NCBI GenBank assembly: GCA_902583715.1
Contig: CACHXC010000002.1
Span: 1 to 64,000, forward strand
Reading direction: 5' to 3'
DNA length: 64,000 nucleotides
Origin: an uncultured SAR116 cluster alpha proteobacterium
Lineage (GTDB): Bacteria; Pseudomonadota; Alphaproteobacteria; Puniceispirillales; Puniceispirillaceae
In this document: piece by piece, positions 30,299 through 41,373 of the stretch
How the letters are laid out: every line of letters begins with the position of its first letter
How positions within the stretch are numbered: the stretch's first letter is position 1
The notes under the pieces: generated by a model
What the model saw: only the letters and a program-made list of their open reading frames with translations
The model's database searches: none
Told to the model about the DNA's origin: nothing
Translations under genes and position numbers: made by a program

Positions 30299-30814
30299 AT
30301 GCGAACGTTAACCCAGTATTTTTCTTTACTATGCTTTGCTCTATTTTTTATACATTTGGGCGGGTGCGCTGACACACAGTTCAAAACACCAGAACCAGAG
30401 AAAAAACCAATATCCATTCTAACTGGCAAACCGCAAGGTACGCCAATTGATGAGTTGTTTGGTAAAAAAGGTCTAACCGGTAGCATGCCAATTAATGCGA
30501 TTTTATGGCGGGCAGCTTTGGACATTGCCTCTTTTGTACCACTTGATGATGTGGATACATTCGGTGGCAGTATCGTGACCGAATGGTATGTCCCCGAAGA
30601 CCAGCCAAACCGGCGACTCAAACTGGCGGTATTTGTTGTTGGACTTGAATTACGCTCAGATGCTATTCAGGTTCGAGCCTATGTCCAAACCCGCAACGGC
30701 AATAATTGGACAAATGCCGGACGGGATAATGTACTTGGTCGTAAAATAGAGGACCTGATTTTGACCCGTGCTCGTGAATTGCGCGCGGCAGCTGTCAGCG
30801 AGACCAGCAACTAG
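30299..30814 (+). CDS. DUF3576 family lipoprotein
   Basis: A 171-residue protein starting MRTLTQYFSLLCFALFFIHLGGC, a lipoprotein signal with lipobox LGGC (Cys23). The mature domain contains PIDELFGKKGLTGSMPINAILWRAALDIASFVPLDDVD and a GGSIVTEWY segment characteristic of DUF3576, which in alphaproteobacteria is normally found just before leuS, as here. Function is unknown; an envelope role is inferred from the signal. The frame is open further upstream, but the earlier ATG would bury the signal peptide. Confidence 0.85.
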   Translation: MRTLTQYFSLLCFALFFIHLGGCADTQFKTPEPEKKPISILTGKPQGTPIDELFGKKGLTGSMPINAILWRAALDIASFVPLDDVDTFGGSIVTEWYVPEDQPNRRLKLAVFVVGLELRSDAIQVRAYVQTRNGNNWTNAGRDNVLGRKIEDLILTRARELRAAAVSETSN

Positions 30815-30884
30815 AATCAATTTTTGTCAGCAAGAATAGCACGCACCATCACCGCCTGGACGCATCACTGTAAAGGAATAGGTT

Positions 30885-33452
30885 ATGAGCCATTATGATG
30901 CGCCAGCCATTGAAAAAAAATGGCAAAAAATTTGGGAGGACACTGGCTGTTTTACCGCCAGTAGCGATCACAGCAAACCAAAATATTATGTGCTGGAAAT
31001 GTTTCCCTATCCGTCTGGCCGGATACATATGGGACATGTGCGCAACTATACGCTTGGCGATGTTGTGGCCCGTTACCGGCGCGCCAAAGGGTTTAATGTC
31101 TTGCATCCGATGGGATGGGATGCGTTTGGCTTGCCAGCCGAAAATGCCGCCATGGAGCGCGGGGTGCACCCCGGCAAATGGACAGTTGAAAATATTGCCA
31201 GCATGCGTACGCAATTACGCAGTATGGGATTGTCTTATGACTGGACGCGTGAATTTGCCACTTGTACACCAGATTACTATCAGCATGAACAGAAAATGTT
31301 TCTCAAATTTCTTGAGGCAGGTCTGGCCTATCGTAAAGAAAGCTGGGTGAATTGGGACCCCATGGAAAATACGGTTCTTGCCAATGAACAGGTGGTAGAT
31401 GGATGTGGCTGGCGATCTGGCGTACCGGTTGAACGCCGTTTATTGTCCCAATGGTTTTTAAAGATCACTGAATTTGCCGATGATTTGTTAGCCACCATTG
31501 ATGGGCTTGACCGCTGGCCGGACCGGGTTCGCCTCATGCAGGCCAACTGGATTGGCAAATCTGAAGGGGCGCGGGTAAAATTCCAGTTAAATGACCCAAC
31601 TGACAGTGAAATAACCAGCATTGAGGTATTTACCACCAGGCCAGATACATTATTCGGTGCCTCATTTATTGCCGTGGCTGCCAATCATCCACTTTCCCGG
31701 AAAATCAGTGAAACCAATCAGGCCGCCGCCGATTTTATTGCCGAATGCGCCAAGCTGGGTACATCTGAAGCGGCGGTTGAAACAGCTGAAAAGCACGGCT
31801 TTGATACTGGTCTGCGGGCGGTTCATCCGCTTGACAAGTCCATCACCTTGCCGGTGCATATCGCCAATTTCGTACTGATGGAATACGGCACCGGCGCGAT
31901 TTTTGGCTGCCCCGCCCATGATCAGCGCGATTTAGATTTTGCCAATGCCTACAATCTGCCGGTGACACCCGTGGTCTTGCCAGACGGTGAAGACGGGGCC
32001 AGTTTTGCCGTTACCGATACCGCTTATACTGGACCCGGCCGACTGATTAATTCAGGCGACTGGAACGGGCTTGATATTCAGGCTGGCAAAAAAGCCGCCA
32101 TTGCGGCATTGGAAGCGGTCACTGCCGGCCAGGGCGAAACCACATTCCGGCTACGCGATTGGGGTGTATCGCGCCAACGCTATTGGGGCTGTCCAATACC
32201 CATCATCCATTGCCCATCATGCGGCGCGGTACCGGTACCAGAAGTGGACCTGCCGATCACTCTGCCAGAAGATGTTGATTTTTCGATCCCCGGAAATCCG
32301 CTTGCCAATCATCCAAGCTGGAAACACACGCAATGCCCAAAATGTGACGGCGTCGCCGAACGCGAACAAGACACGTTTGATACATTTTTTGAGAGTTCCT
32401 GGTATTTTCTGCGTTATGCCGACCCAACACATAAAGACGGATTTAGCCCGGCCGCCGCGGCATATTGGATGCCGGTGGACCAATATATTGGCGGTGTTGA
32501 ACATGCGGTTCTGCATCTTCTCTATTCTCGGTTTTTCACACGCGCCCTCAGCCGCGTTGGCTATCTGGATTTGGATGAACCATTTGCTGGTCTAATGACA
32601 CAAGGCATGGTGTGCCATCAAACGTTTAAAGACAAAGATGGAAAATGGCTATTTCCGACCGAAGTGTCTAAAAATGGCGATCAATGGATTGAAACCGCCA
32701 CTGGCACCATTGCCGACGCTGGGCGCATTGAAAAAATGAGCAAATCTAAGCGCAATGTTGTTGATCCGGAATTGATTATTGAAACCTATGGGGCCGATAC
32801 GGCGCGGTTGTTTATGCTGTCCGACTCACCACCGGAACGTGATATGGAATGGACCGAATCCGGCGTAGAGGGGGCGTCACGGTTTCTTAAACGTGTATGG
32901 CGGCTAGCCCATGACGACAGCCTTGCCGCTTGCGGTACGCCAGTCCCCGACACGCTGGGCGAGACCGCAACAGCGGCTCTGCGGATGGCGCATAAATCAA
33001 TTCTGGCTTTATCCGCTGATATTGAAAATTTCCGCTTTAACCGGGCGGTGGCCCAGCTTCATATGCTGACCAACGCTATAAGCGATATCAAAAGTGACGA
33101 GGTTGGTGCACCAGCCGCCAAAAGATTTGCTATTGAAACGCTTGCGCAATTGCTCAGCCCACTGACCCCACATCTGGCCGAAGATATGTGGCAAGCATTG
33201 GGACACAAGACGCTGTTGGCACAATCTCAATGGCCAGAAGCCGATGCTGCATTAGCAAGGGATAACGAAATTGAAATTGGTGTTCAGGTAAATGGTAAAC
33301 TTCGTGATACCATAAAGCTTGAACGCGATTGTCCGAATGATGTGGCGGAAAAACTGGCACTGGCATCAGCCTCGGTCCAAAGATATCTGGGGGGCAAAAC
33401 GCCTAAAAAGGTGATTGTGGTACAAAACAGGATCATCAATGTGGTGGCATAA
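30885..33452 (+). CDS. leuS: leucyl-tRNA synthetase
   Basis: An 855-residue class I synthetase charging tRNA-Leu. The HIGH-type motif is [16 protein letters not shown] near residue 45, and the KMSKS loop sits at 617-621. The CP1 editing domain with [13 protein letters not shown] lies between them. [26 protein letters not shown] marks the return to the catalytic core and a zinc finger. The length is standard. AAGGA lies before the ATG. The next gene begins inside its last codons, the usual alphaproteobacterial leuS-lptE-holA unit. Confidence 0.98.
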   Translation: MSHYDAPAIEKKWQKIWEDTGCFTASSDHSKPKYYVLEMFPYPSGRIHMGHVRNYTLGDVVARYRRAKGFNVLHPMGWDAFGLPAENAAMERGVHPGKWTVENIASMRTQLRSMGLSYDWTREFATCTPDYYQHEQKMFLKFLEAGLAYRKESWVNWDPMENTVLANEQVVDGCGWRSGVPVERRLLSQWFLKITEFADDLLATIDGLDRWPDRVRLMQANWIGKSEGARVKFQLNDPTDSEITSIEVFTTRPDTLFGASFIAVAANHPLSRKISETNQAAADFIAECAKLGTSEAAVETAEKHGFDTGLRAVHPLDKSITLPVHIANFVLMEYGTGAIFGCPAHDQRDLDFANAYNLPVTPVVLPDGEDGASFAVTDTAYTGPGRLINSGDWNGLDIQAGKKAAIAALEAVTAGQGETTFRLRDWGVSRQRYWGCPIPIIHCPSCGAVPVPEVDLPITLPEDVDFSIPGNPLANHPSWKHTQCPKCDGVAEREQDTFDTFFESSWYFLRYADPTHKDGFSPAAAAYWMPVDQYIGGVEHAVLHLLYSRFFTRALSRVGYLDLDEPFAGLMTQGMVCHQTFKDKDGKWLFPTEVSKNGDQWIETATGTIADAGRIEKMSKSKRNVVDPELIIETYGADTARLFMLSDSPPERDMEWTESGVEGASRFLKRVWRLAHDDSLAACGTPVPDTLGETATAALRMAHKSILALSADIENFRFNRAVAQLHMLTNAISDIKSDEVGAPAAKRFAIETLAQLLSPLTPHLAEDMWQALGHKTLLAQSQWPEADAALARDNEIEIGVQVNGKLRDTIKLERDCPNDVAEKLALASASVQRYLGGKTPKKVIVVQNRIINVVA

Positions 33453-33942
33453 ATTAAAAATCATAGGGAGCATGGTCTTTTTGCTGGCGTTTGCCGGGTG
33501 CAGCACGGTCATCATCGGCCAGCTTGATGAACGTGTCAGCGCCAAGCTCAGCTCTGTCTCTGTGGTGGATACAGGTGGGCGGGCTGGACAGCTCTATAGC
33601 CGTGCGTTACGCCAAGCCCTTTATATTTATGAACAAGCCAGTCCGGCTTATGATCTGACATCATCAATTTCCGTTTCATCCAGCAGCACCTTATCGGTAA
33701 GAGGAGTCACCTCAACTTTCAAGAAAATGAGCATGGTTGCCAATTTTACGCTGACAAAACAAGGCGGCGGCGATGTGTTGTTGCGTGATACAGTTACGGC
33801 TGATGCGACGCTGGGCACGGTATCGTCGCTTTTTGGTCAGGATCAATCTGAATTACACGCGCGTGACCGTATGGCCACTTTATTGGCACAACGTGTTGCC
33901 CAGCGGGTACAATTATATTTTTTAGAAAATGCCGACAAATAG
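33439..33942 (+). CDS. lptE: LPS-assembly lipoprotein LptE-like
   Basis: A 167-residue protein. [21 protein letters not shown] is a lipoprotein signal (lipobox FAGC, Cys21). The mature sequence is short, beta-rich and poorly conserved ([37 protein letters not shown]), as usual for LptE, the plug of the LptD outer-membrane LPS translocon. Identification rests mainly on size, signal and position between leuS and holA. The ATG overlaps the last 14 bases of leuS. An upstream in-frame GTG (33415) is less likely. Confidence 0.8.
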   Translation: MWWHKLKIIGSMVFLLAFAGCSTVIIGQLDERVSAKLSSVSVVDTGGRAGQLYSRALRQALYIYEQASPAYDLTSSISVSSSSTLSVRGVTSTFKKMSMVANFTLTKQGGGDVLLRDTVTADATLGTVSSLFGQDQSELHARDRMATLLAQRVAQRVQLYFLENADK

Positions 33943-33957
33943 ATACAGACCGAGCTG

Positions 33958-34974
33958 ATGAAGATTGCGCCACGGCAAATCACCAGCTTTCTCGCCAAAC
34001 CACCAGATGAAATATGTGCTATTTTGTTGCATGGCAGTGATGCCGGGCTTCGATCCAGCCGAAGCCAACAGCTCGCCGCCCTTTATAGCGATGATCTAGA
34101 CGATGTATTTTCTGTCACCCGCATCAGCGGTGCGAGTCTTGGCGGCGAAGCTGGCAAAATTGCCGACGCGGCGGCGGAAATATCCATGTTTGGCACCAGA
34201 TTAGTGCTGGTCAAGGCAAGCGGGACAGAACTGCTTGACGCCTGCAAACTGCTTCTGGCCCAGCCGGTTAATGATGCCATGGTGATCATTGATGCCAGTG
34301 ACACCACTACAAAACATGCGGTGGTAAGATTATTTGAAACATCAGATATCGCCGCCGCGATAGGCTGTTACCCTGACAATGACGAGGATATCCAGCAATT
34401 GGCACAGTCCATTTTTCGGCAGGATAATGTGTCTTTTGATCGCGATGGGCTTACGCTTATCACATCAAGGCTTGGCAGTGATCATGCGGCAACCAGAACG
34501 GAGCTTGAAAAACTCGCGCTTCTGGCCGGTCCAGGGGGTACGCTCACGCGCGACATGATATCACAAGCTCTTGGTGATAGCGCGGTGCTGGCAGTTGACG
34601 ATGTTGCAAATGCCGTTGCCAATGGACATGTGCCAGCGTTATCAAACGCCTTGCGCAAGGCTTGGCTTGAAGACGCCAATTGCGTGATGATTATACGGGG
34701 GTGTCAAACCTATTTTAACCAGCTGGGAACGCTGGGATATGCGGTCAATGCCGGACAATCGCCGCAAAACGCTGTTCGTGGCTTACGCCCCCCGGTGCAT
34801 TTTAAAATGCAAGATGCGTTCATGCGGCATCTTAAAAACTGGCAACCTCAGCGTTGTATGGATATGGTGAACCGTTTACAAGATATTGAAATTAATCTTA
34901 AATCTAAAACCATTGATGACCGGACGCTAACCTCACAAAGCTTGCTCGGGTTATGTTTACGCGCCCAGCGTTAA
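33958..34974 (+). CDS. holA: DNA polymerase III delta subunit
   Basis: A 338-residue clamp-loader subunit that opens the beta clamp. It begins KIAPRQITSFLAKPPDEICAILLHGSDAGLRSSRSQQLA, the degenerate AAA+ start, then VLVKASGTELLDA and a central LTSRLGSDHAATRTELEKLALLAG helix pair typical of HolA. The C-terminal domain (IRGCQTYFNQLG... RLQDIEINLKSK) fits the family. It is 15 bp after lptE in the same unit and convergent with parB. Confidence 0.93.
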   Translation: MKIAPRQITSFLAKPPDEICAILLHGSDAGLRSSRSQQLAALYSDDLDDVFSVTRISGASLGGEAGKIADAAAEISMFGTRLVLVKASGTELLDACKLLLAQPVNDAMVIIDASDTTTKHAVVRLFETSDIAAAIGCYPDNDEDIQQLAQSIFRQDNVSFDRDGLTLITSRLGSDHAATRTELEKLALLAGPGGTLTRDMISQALGDSAVLAVDDVANAVANGHVPALSNALRKAWLEDANCVMIIRGCQTYFNQLGTLGYAVNAGQSPQNAVRGLRPPVHFKMQDAFMRHLKNWQPQRCMDMVNRLQDIEINLKSKTIDDRTLTSQSLLGLCLRAQR

Positions 34975-35010
34975 CATAACACACCTTATTAAAAATCAAC
35001 CAGCATCTGC

Positions 35011-35952
35011 CTAGCCTTCATCAGACAGGCCAAGCTTTTCAAGAATCAGTGTCATTTGTTCCAGCGAGTGGCAGTCTATCTGCACCCGACCTGTTTCGGC
35101 GTGTTCGTTCCAATTTATCGACAGGGCCAGCCCCAATTCAATCGCAGCTCGCTGTTCAATGGCTTTTATATCGGCTGATTTTTCAGCTGTGGCCGGTTTT
35201 GTGGCCGCCAAGGTGGCCCCACTCACCGCCGTTTTCACCAGCGCTTCGGCCTGACGTGCCGACAAGCCTTTTGACACAATTGTTTTTGCTAATAATGCGG
35301 CTTGTGGATTGCCAATTAATGGCCGCGCCTGGCCCATGGTTAAATTACCATCGCGCAATAAGGTCTGAACCGATTCTGGCAGGCCAAGAAGCCGCAGAAG
35401 ATTGGCAATATGACTGCGCGATTTACCAATAATTTTAGATAGTTGGTCTTGTGTATAGCGATTGATCTCAAGCAGGTTGGCATAACCCTGCGCTTCATCA
35501 ATCACCGACAAATCTTGCCGCTGGATATTTTCAATCAGGGCAATTTCATAACATTCTGCATCGCTTAAATTACGAACAACCGCGGGGATTTCATGAAGTT
35601 GCGCCATTTGTGCCGCGCGCCAACGCCGCTCACCGGCGACAAGTTGAAACCGGCCGGGCTGATCAGGTGTCGGGCGCAATAAAATCGGTTGGACGATGCC
35701 TCTTTGACGGATCGAGTCAGCCAATTCCGTCAACTGTTCACGGTCGAATTGGCGGCGCGGTTGCCACGGGCCAACATTAATCCATTCCACCGGAATTTGT
35801 TGATATTCACGTTGGTCTGCCGGTGCCGCCTGATTGGCCGCCGCAGCAATACCACTATCACCAAGCAAGGTTGATAAGCCGCGTCCCAGACCGCGCGCTG
35901 TTGCGGTTGATTTTGCAGCATTTGCTGATTTTTGAGGAGGTTTAGACACCAT
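35011..35952 (-). CDS. parB: chromosome partitioning protein ParB
   Basis: A 313-residue CTPase clamp that loads at parS and spreads. The N-terminal tail GRGLSTLLGD is the ParA-stimulating region. PWQPRRQFDREQLTELADSIRQRGIVQPILLRP and VAGERRWRAAQMA form the CTP-binding N domain (GERRWRA box), ENIQRQDLSVIDEAQGY continues it, and KIIGKSRSHIANLLRLLGLP is the helix-turn-helix. The C-terminal dimer domain ends the protein. The start shares one base with the parA stop (TGATG). Two parS sites lie within 6 kb. Confidence 0.97.
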   Translation of the reverse strand: MVSKPPQKSANAAKSTATARGLGRGLSTLLGDSGIAAAANQAAPADQREYQQIPVEWINVGPWQPRRQFDREQLTELADSIRQRGIVQPILLRPTPDQPGRFQLVAGERRWRAAQMAQLHEIPAVVRNLSDAECYEIALIENIQRQDLSVIDEAQGYANLLEINRYTQDQLSKIIGKSRSHIANLLRLLGLPESVQTLLRDGNLTMGQARPLIGNPQAALLAKTIVSKGLSARQAEALVKTAVSGATLAATKPATAEKSADIKAIEQRAAIELGLALSINWNEHAETGRVQIDCHSLEQMTLILEKLGLSDEG

Positions 35953-36737
35953 CAGACCGCTTCCTTTTCCTGCGATAATAATTCGGCGGCCAATGCCACA
36001 TAAGCCTGCGCACCGGCACATTTAAGATCATATATCAACACAGGTTGGCCAAATGATGGCGCTTCCGAAATGCGAATATTCCTAGGAATTACAGTGTTAT
36101 AGACAAGATTTCTAAAATGTGCACGCACATCATTTGCGACCATTTCAGATAATTTATTGCGGCTGTCATGCATTGTCAAAACAATGCCTTGAACAACCAA
36201 ATGACGGTTCAGCCCCTGCTGGACCATTTGAATCGTACGCATTAATTGCGACAAGCCTTCCAGCGCATAAAATTCACATTGCAGCGGCACAATCACACAA
36301 TCAGCGGCACACAGTGCATTGATCGTCAATAGGCCCAGCGATGGCGGACAATCGATAAAAATATAATCATAGTGGGCTACCACTATCTGCAACGCCGTTT
36401 GCAAACGAAATTCACGTGCATCCACTTCTGCCAGCTCAATTTCTGCCGCCGATAAATCTACAATGGCGGGCAAAACATCAAGCCCTGCAATATCGGTTTT
36501 ATAACAGGCTTCGCGGGCCCCAACCTCGCCAGTTAGTAGCCGATAACTATTGGCATCGCGCCGCGCGTCAAGTTTAATGCCAAACCCAGTGCTGGCATTG
36601 CCTTGCGGGTCAAAATCCACGAGCAATACCCGGCGCCCACATGCGGCCATGGCAGTGGCCAAATTGACCGATGTTGTGGTTTTACCAACACCACCTTTTT
36701 GGTTTGCAATGGCAATGATGCGGGCTGTATCAGTCAT
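35952..36737 (-). CDS. parA: chromosome partitioning ATPase ParA
   Basis: A 261-residue deviant-Walker ATPase that moves ParB-parS complexes. Walker A is ANQKGGVGKTTTSVNLA with the signature lysine; A' is LLVDFDPQGNASTG, Walker B YIFIDCPPSLGLLT. The start is taken at the ATG MTDTARIIAI, matching the family; GTG three codons upstream is possible. It is first in parAB, downstream of rsmG on the same strand, the classic origin-proximal order. Confidence 0.98.
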   Translation of the reverse strand: MTDTARIIAIANQKGGVGKTTTSVNLATAMAACGRRVLLVDFDPQGNASTGFGIKLDARRDANSYRLLTGEVGAREACYKTDIAGLDVLPAIVDLSAAEIELAEVDAREFRLQTALQIVVAHYDYIFIDCPPSLGLLTINALCAADCVIVPLQCEFYALEGLSQLMRTIQMVQQGLNRHLVVQGIVLTMHDSRNKLSEMVANDVRAHFRNLVYNTVIPRNIRISEAPSFGQPVLIYDLKCAGAQAYVALAAELLSQEKEAV

Positions 36738-36809
36738 AAATTTCACGTCTCAGTCAGTTAATAATGATTGCTTTTGACACAAAGCACGGCGGTAATCCCC
36801 ATCAGATCA

Positions 36810-37421
36810 TCATTGCGGCGCGGTTAGCTTTACAATCACACCATCATCATTTGTCACGCTGGGATAAAGATGGGGTGTCATAGTGGAATAAGTTTGAAAA
36901 TTGGTCAATTCTTCATCGACTGATGCACCTTTCAAAAACAGACAAGTTAATCGTTTGTGAAGTTGCGCGTTAATCAATGACATTAATTTTGGCAGAGGCG
37001 CGAGCGCACGGGCTGTAATCACATCAGGCTGGCACGCTGGCAGACGCTCAATGCGCTGATTAATAACTCTGGCCGGCAGCGCCAATTCGCGAATGACCGT
37101 TTGCAAAAATACCGCCTTGCGCTGATCTGATTCGACAAGCTGAACTTCGCCAGCCCCAAGAATGGCCAATACCAGCCCGGGAAAGCCGGCACCGCTTCCA
37201 ATATCTAGGATTTGACAAGGCTGGCCAGAGGGTAGCGTTGGCAGATGCGGCACCAGCTGTGCTGAGTCCAAAATATGCCGGCGCCAAATATCCGGAAGAG
37301 TGACAGGTGATACAAGATTGATCCGCAGTTGCCATTTTTCTAACAGGGCCACAAAGGCCGATAGTGATACCAATGTTTCACGTGAAACATCAAAATGTGT
37401 GGTGAATTCTTCTGGCGTCAC
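36810..37421 (-). CDS. rsmG: 16S rRNA (guanine-527-N7) methyltransferase
   Basis: A 203-residue AdoMet-dependent enzyme (formerly GidB). It shows [27 protein letters not shown], the AdoMet loop [17 protein letters not shown], and [14 protein letters not shown]. The start is GTG, overlapping the mnmG stop by 4 bases (GTGA). Codons near its 5' end (DVSRETL) carry a perfect parS palindrome, so this coding region has a second, segregation role. Confidence 0.97.
   Translation of the reverse strand: MTPEEFTTHFDVSRETLVSLSAFVALLEKWQLRINLVSPVTLPDIWRRHILDSAQLVPHLPTLPSGQPCQILDIGSGAGFPGLVLAILGAGEVQLVESDQRKAVFLQTVIRELALPARVINQRIERLPACQPDVITARALAPLPKLMSLINAQLHKRLTCLFLKGASVDEELTNFQTYSTMTPHLYPSVTNDDGVIVKLTAPQ
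37374..37389. other. parS centromere site 1 (inside rsmG)
   Basis: TGTTTCACGTGAAACA, a perfect match to the 16-bp chromosomal parS palindrome bound by ParB. It encodes residues of the DVSRETL stretch of rsmG. It is about 1.4 kb upstream of the parB start and about 7 kb from the oriC candidate. Confidence 0.95.
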
Positions 37422-39304
37422 GATTTAACTACAACTTTTGCCGCCATTTGTTGGCGTTTTACATGCCGCAAAACAGACACAACCGCGGCCGGGGTCAAGC
37501 CCGGCAAACGATTCGCTTGGCCTATGGTTTCTGGCTGATATTTCGCCAAAATATCACGCGATTCAGCTGACAGACCACCCACCATGGTAAAATCAGTCTG
37601 CGAGGGGATCATTACCGCCTCATCACGCCGCAGGGCGTCAATATCAGATTGCTGACGGCCAACATAACCAGCATAGCGACAGTCAGCCGCCAGTTGGGCA
37701 TGTAAATTATCCGGAATCACCGCCAATTCAGGCCACAATAACTGAATCTCAGCAAACCCAACAGTTTCAAGCGCCAGCAAATCAGCGGCAGTTCGTTTTG
37801 CGCCATCGCGGGGAACTGGTAGACCAGCAGAGGCAATGGTTTTAGCTGATACGGTAACCGTAGACAGAAGATCTCGGGCCTCGGTCAATTTTTGTTTTTT
37901 ATCACCCCAGCGCTTTTGCCGTTCGGGCCCGACACAGCCACACGCAATACCGCGATCGGTCAAACGCTGGTCTGCATTATCTGCCCGTAAAGTTAAGCGA
38001 TATTCAGCCCTTGATGTGAACATACGGTAGGGTTCGGGGGCACCTTTGGTTACCAAATCATCAATCATCACGCCGATATAGGCATCCGCCCGATCCAAAA
38101 CAAATGAATTTGTATCAACACCGCCAGCGGCCACCATGGCAGCATTAATACCGGCAATCAGCCCTTGGGCCGCGGCTTCTTCATAGCCGGTTGTGCCATT
38201 AATTTGTCCAGCCAAATAAAGGCCTGGCAAATTTTTAACCTCAAGCGAGCGACGTAATGCCCGTGGATCAACAAAATCATATTCAATGGCATATCCATAT
38301 TGCAAAATTTTTGCCCGTTCCAGCCCCGGAATGGTAGCAATCATCGCGTCTTGTACATGGCGCGGTAAAGAGGTTGAAATGCCATTTGGATAAATCGTCG
38401 GATCATCCAACCCTTCGGGTTCCAAAAAAATCTGGTGCGATGATTTATCGGCAAAACGATGCACCTTGTCTTCGATTGATGGGCAATAGCGAGGGCCTGT
38501 ACCAGAGATCTGCCCACTATAAACCGCAGATAAATGAATGGAGTCAGCAATAATTTGATGTGTTTTTGCCGTTGTACGGGTAATGCCACAGGAAATTTGC
38601 GGCACGGTAATCCGATCGGTCAGGGTAGAAAACGGAATTGGTGGGTCATCAGCAGGCTGCATATCCAGACTGGACCAATCAATGGTGCGCCCATCAAGCC
38701 GCGCCGGTGTGCCAGTTTTTAACCGGCCAAGCGGCAAATCATAGGCTGCCAGTCGCGCCGCCAGCATATTTGACGGTGCTTCGCCAATCCGGCCCGCCGC
38801 GGTGCGTTCGTCGCCTAAATGGATCACGCCGCCCAAAAATGTGCCCGCAGTCAACACCACAGCTTGAGCCACATAATGATCGCCCGTTTCGGTGATCAGT
38901 CCACTGACACAGCCAGCCTCAATTTGCAAATCACCAACTGCCGCCTCAATAATGGTCAGATTTTGATAGCCCGCCAAAACATCCTGAATGGCTTGGCGGT
39001 AAAGCGCCCTGTCAGCTTGTGCCCGCGGCCCATGCACCGCTGGCCCACGTGATTTATTTAACATGCGGAATTGGATGCCCGCCCGGTCAATAGCCCGGGC
39101 CATGATGCCATCCAGCGCATCAATTTCCCGCACAAGATGGCCTTTACCAAGCCCGCCAATGGCCGGATTACAAGACATCTCTCCAATACGATCACGGCGC
39201 ATTGTGACCAAAGCAACCGACACACCCATACGCGCCGCCGCTGCCGCCGCTTCGCATCCAGCGTGGCCACCTCCGACAACGATCACATCATAGCGTTTGC
39301 TCAT
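37418..39304 (-). CDS. mnmG: tRNA uridine-34 5-carboxymethylaminomethyl modification enzyme MnmG
   Basis: A 628-residue FAD/NADH enzyme (formerly GidA) that with MnmE modifies wobble uridines in tRNA. FAD fold [22 protein letters not shown]; then [35 protein letters not shown], and [26 protein letters not shown] with the conserved Cys region; C-terminal helical domain with [12 protein letters not shown]-type MnmE-binding text. It lies between mnmE and rsmG on the same strand. Confidence 0.98.
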   Translation of the reverse strand: MSKRYDVIVVGGGHAGCEAAAAAARMGVSVALVTMRRDRIGEMSCNPAIGGLGKGHLVREIDALDGIMARAIDRAGIQFRMLNKSRGPAVHGPRAQADRALYRQAIQDVLAGYQNLTIIEAAVGDLQIEAGCVSGLITETGDHYVAQAVVLTAGTFLGGVIHLGDERTAAGRIGEAPSNMLAARLAAYDLPLGRLKTGTPARLDGRTIDWSSLDMQPADDPPIPFSTLTDRITVPQISCGITRTTAKTHQIIADSIHLSAVYSGQISGTGPRYCPSIEDKVHRFADKSSHQIFLEPEGLDDPTIYPNGISTSLPRHVQDAMIATIPGLERAKILQYGYAIEYDFVDPRALRRSLEVKNLPGLYLAGQINGTTGYEEAAAQGLIAGINAAMVAAGGVDTNSFVLDRADAYIGVMIDDLVTKGAPEPYRMFTSRAEYRLTLRADNADQRLTDRGIACGCVGPERQKRWGDKKQKLTEARDLLSTVTVSAKTIASAGLPVPRDGAKRTAADLLALETVGFAEIQLLWPELAVIPDNLHAQLAADCRYAGYVGRQQSDIDALRRDEAVMIPSQTDFTMVGGLSAESRDILAKYQPETIGQANRLPGLTPAAVVSVLRHVKRQQMAAKVVVKS

Positions 39305-39363
39305 TTTGCTTCTTACCTATCAAAAAATGACCGCTAACAGGCATCCTTATGACGCGTTTTAGG

Positions 39364-40695
39364 CTATTTTCCAATACAAAAGCTTGAAAAAATCTGCCCC
39401 AGCAATTCTTCAACATCAACGTCACCGGTAATACGACCAAGCGCCACCGCAGCTTGACGAAAATCTTCTGCCGCTAATTCTGGTACCTGATGAAAATCAT
39501 GCTGCAAACCAGCATGTAAAGCGTCATGCGCGTCAACCAATGACTGGCGGTGCCGTAATCTCGTAATAACCGCATGATTTTGTACCTGATTGTGCGGCAT
39601 AATCATATCACCAAGCCGTGCCATCAATTTTGTGATGTCTTTGTCATTTTTTGCCGATAATAAAATAGCTTCTGGTGGGGCGGTGCCTGTCATGCCTTTA
39701 TCTGTTTTATTCAAAATAAGAAGATCGGCGTGGCCCATACGGCCGGTAATATCGTCGGCATCCTCTGACCAATGACTGGATGACCCATCCACAACCAAAA
39801 TAACCAGATCGGCATGCTGGGCCGCTTCCAAACTACGCCGGATACCCTCTGCCTCAATCGTACCCGGAGTGTCGCGCAGGCCAGCTGTGTCCAGAATTTG
39901 TGTTGGTACACCATGAATATCAAGCCGCACCGACACAATGTCACGGGTGGTTCCCGCCTGATCAGATACGATGGCGGCCGCCCGCCCAGCTAACCCATTT
40001 AAAATTGTTGATTTGCCTGCATTAACCGGCCCAACAAGCGCCACCACAACGCCATCACGGGTTAATTCGCCCGCGCGATTATCATCCAAAATAATGGCGA
40101 TATCGGTAATCAACGCCGCCGTTTGTTGCCGCAATTTGGTTTCCAAATGGGCTGGCAAATCCTCATCAGCGAAATCAATCAATGCCTCTAACTGCGATGC
40201 CACAGAGACCAGACCTGCCCGCCATTTCGTTACCGGGCCGCGCAACGCGCCATCTATTTGTGACCATGCCTGATACAGCTGTTGCGGTGTTTCAGCCTCT
40301 ATCATATCCGCCAGCCCTTCCACCGCCAGTAAATCCATTTTATCATTCATAAAAGCCCGGCGGGTAAATTCTCCGGCATGGGCAAGGCGGAACCCGGTGG
40401 TTTGCGCCAATTTATCAAGTATCAGTTGCCTAACCGCTATACTGCCATGACAATGAATTTCACAGACATGTTCACCAGTGCTGGAATGTGGTGCCGCCAT
40501 AAATAAAATCACCACCTCGTCAATGACCTTATCACCAACGCGCAAACGGGCCACACGAAATTGCCCAGCGGCTGGACAGCTAGCGGCAAATAATGCAGGC
40601 GCATCACCAGCTTGCGACCCGGATATACGGATTACCGAAATCGCTGATCGCCCGGGCGGTGTTGCCACTGCAAAAATCGTATCGACAGACGTCAT
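39364..40695 (-). CDS. mnmE: tRNA modification GTPase MnmE
   Basis: A 443-residue GTPase (TrmE), partner of MnmG. The N-terminal tetrahydrofolate-binding domain begins TIFAVATPPGRSAISVIRISG and has GEFTRRAFMNDKMDLLAVEGLADMI. The inserted G domain has P loop GPVNAGKST, DTAGLRDTPGTIEAEGI and NKTD. The C-terminal CIGK motif (ending SSFCIGK) provides the catalytic cysteine region. The start is set at MTSVDTIFAV; the longer open frame upstream would run into the divergent ogt gene. Confidence 0.97.
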   Translation of the reverse strand: MTSVDTIFAVATPPGRSAISVIRISGSQAGDAPALFAASCPAAGQFRVARLRVGDKVIDEVVILFMAAPHSSTGEHVCEIHCHGSIAVRQLILDKLAQTTGFRLAHAGEFTRRAFMNDKMDLLAVEGLADMIEAETPQQLYQAWSQIDGALRGPVTKWRAGLVSVASQLEALIDFADEDLPAHLETKLRQQTAALITDIAIILDDNRAGELTRDGVVVALVGPVNAGKSTILNGLAGRAAAIVSDQAGTTRDIVSVRLDIHGVPTQILDTAGLRDTPGTIEAEGIRRSLEAAQHADLVILVVDGSSSHWSEDADDITGRMGHADLLILNKTDKGMTGTAPPEAILLSAKNDKDITKLMARLGDMIMPHNQVQNHAVITRLRHRQSLVDAHDALHAGLQHDFHQVPELAAEDFRQAAVALGRITGDVDVEELLGQIFSSFCIGK

Positions 40696-40836
40696 TGGCT
40701 CATGCTTTGCAAAATTACAGGGCAGTGCTAGGATTGTGGTAAAGTGAAACGCCGCCCACAACAAGACCCAATTTAAGACCGTTTTCAGATAAGCCGGCTG
40801 TTTCCTGCGCAAATCTGACAAAAAGGAACGGTTACT

Positions 40837-41373
40837 ATGCACAATTCAAACACGCAACGATTTCATCTAAGCTGTAAGACACCAGTTGGCTGGCTTCGTG
40901 CCATATCAGATGGGTCGTATCTGATTCACCTTGATTGGAACCAAATTGGTTGGACAGACCCAGATCGTCCCGACCATGTTTCACGTGAAACAATCACACA
41001 ATTAAAGGCTTATTTTGCCGGTCAACGTACTAACTTTACCATGCCACTACGCCCCGCCAACATCAGCCCGGCGCGCCAGCTTTGGCTTAACATCATGGCA
41101 AGCATTCCGTATGGCACCACCATCAGCTATGCTGCATTTGCCGCCGCCGCCGGCGCGCCTAACGCCGCCAGGGCCGCCGGAACCGCTTGTGCCACAAACC
41201 CCATACCCATCATTTACCCTTGTCACCGAGTCGTACGCAAAAATGGCGCGCTAGGGCATTATGGCGGCGGCAGTCAATTAGCGCCCAATCATAAAGACAA
41301 TTTGGCCCGCAAAGAGTTTTTAATTGCACATGAAAAAAGCCAGCTAGATGAGGGCCAGCTTATTCTGACCTAG
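40837..41373 (+). CDS. ogt: methylated-DNA--protein-cysteine methyltransferase
   Basis: A 178-residue suicide repair enzyme removing alkyl groups from O6-methylguanine. The active-site motif [21 protein letters not shown] contains acceptor Cys129; [24 protein letters not shown] is the recognition helix with the Arg finger region. Codons for PDHVSRET contain a perfect parS site. Its stop overlaps the convergent rho stop by 4 bases. It interrupts the same-strand hemE-to-parB series and is read the opposite way. Confidence 0.95.
   Translation: MHNSNTQRFHLSCKTPVGWLRAISDGSYLIHLDWNQIGWTDPDRPDHVSRETITQLKAYFAGQRTNFTMPLRPANISPARQLWLNIMASIPYGTTISYAAFAAAAGAPNAARAAGTACATNPIPIIYPCHRVVRKNGALGHYGGGSQLAPNHKDNLARKEFLIAHEKSQLDEGQLILT
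40977..40992. other. parS centromere site 2 (inside ogt)
   Basis: A second perfect TGTTTCACGTGAAACA, within the ogt coding sequence (HVSRETI), about 3.3 kb from the oriC candidate. With site 1 it places the ParB-loading zone on one side of the origin. Confidence 0.95.
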
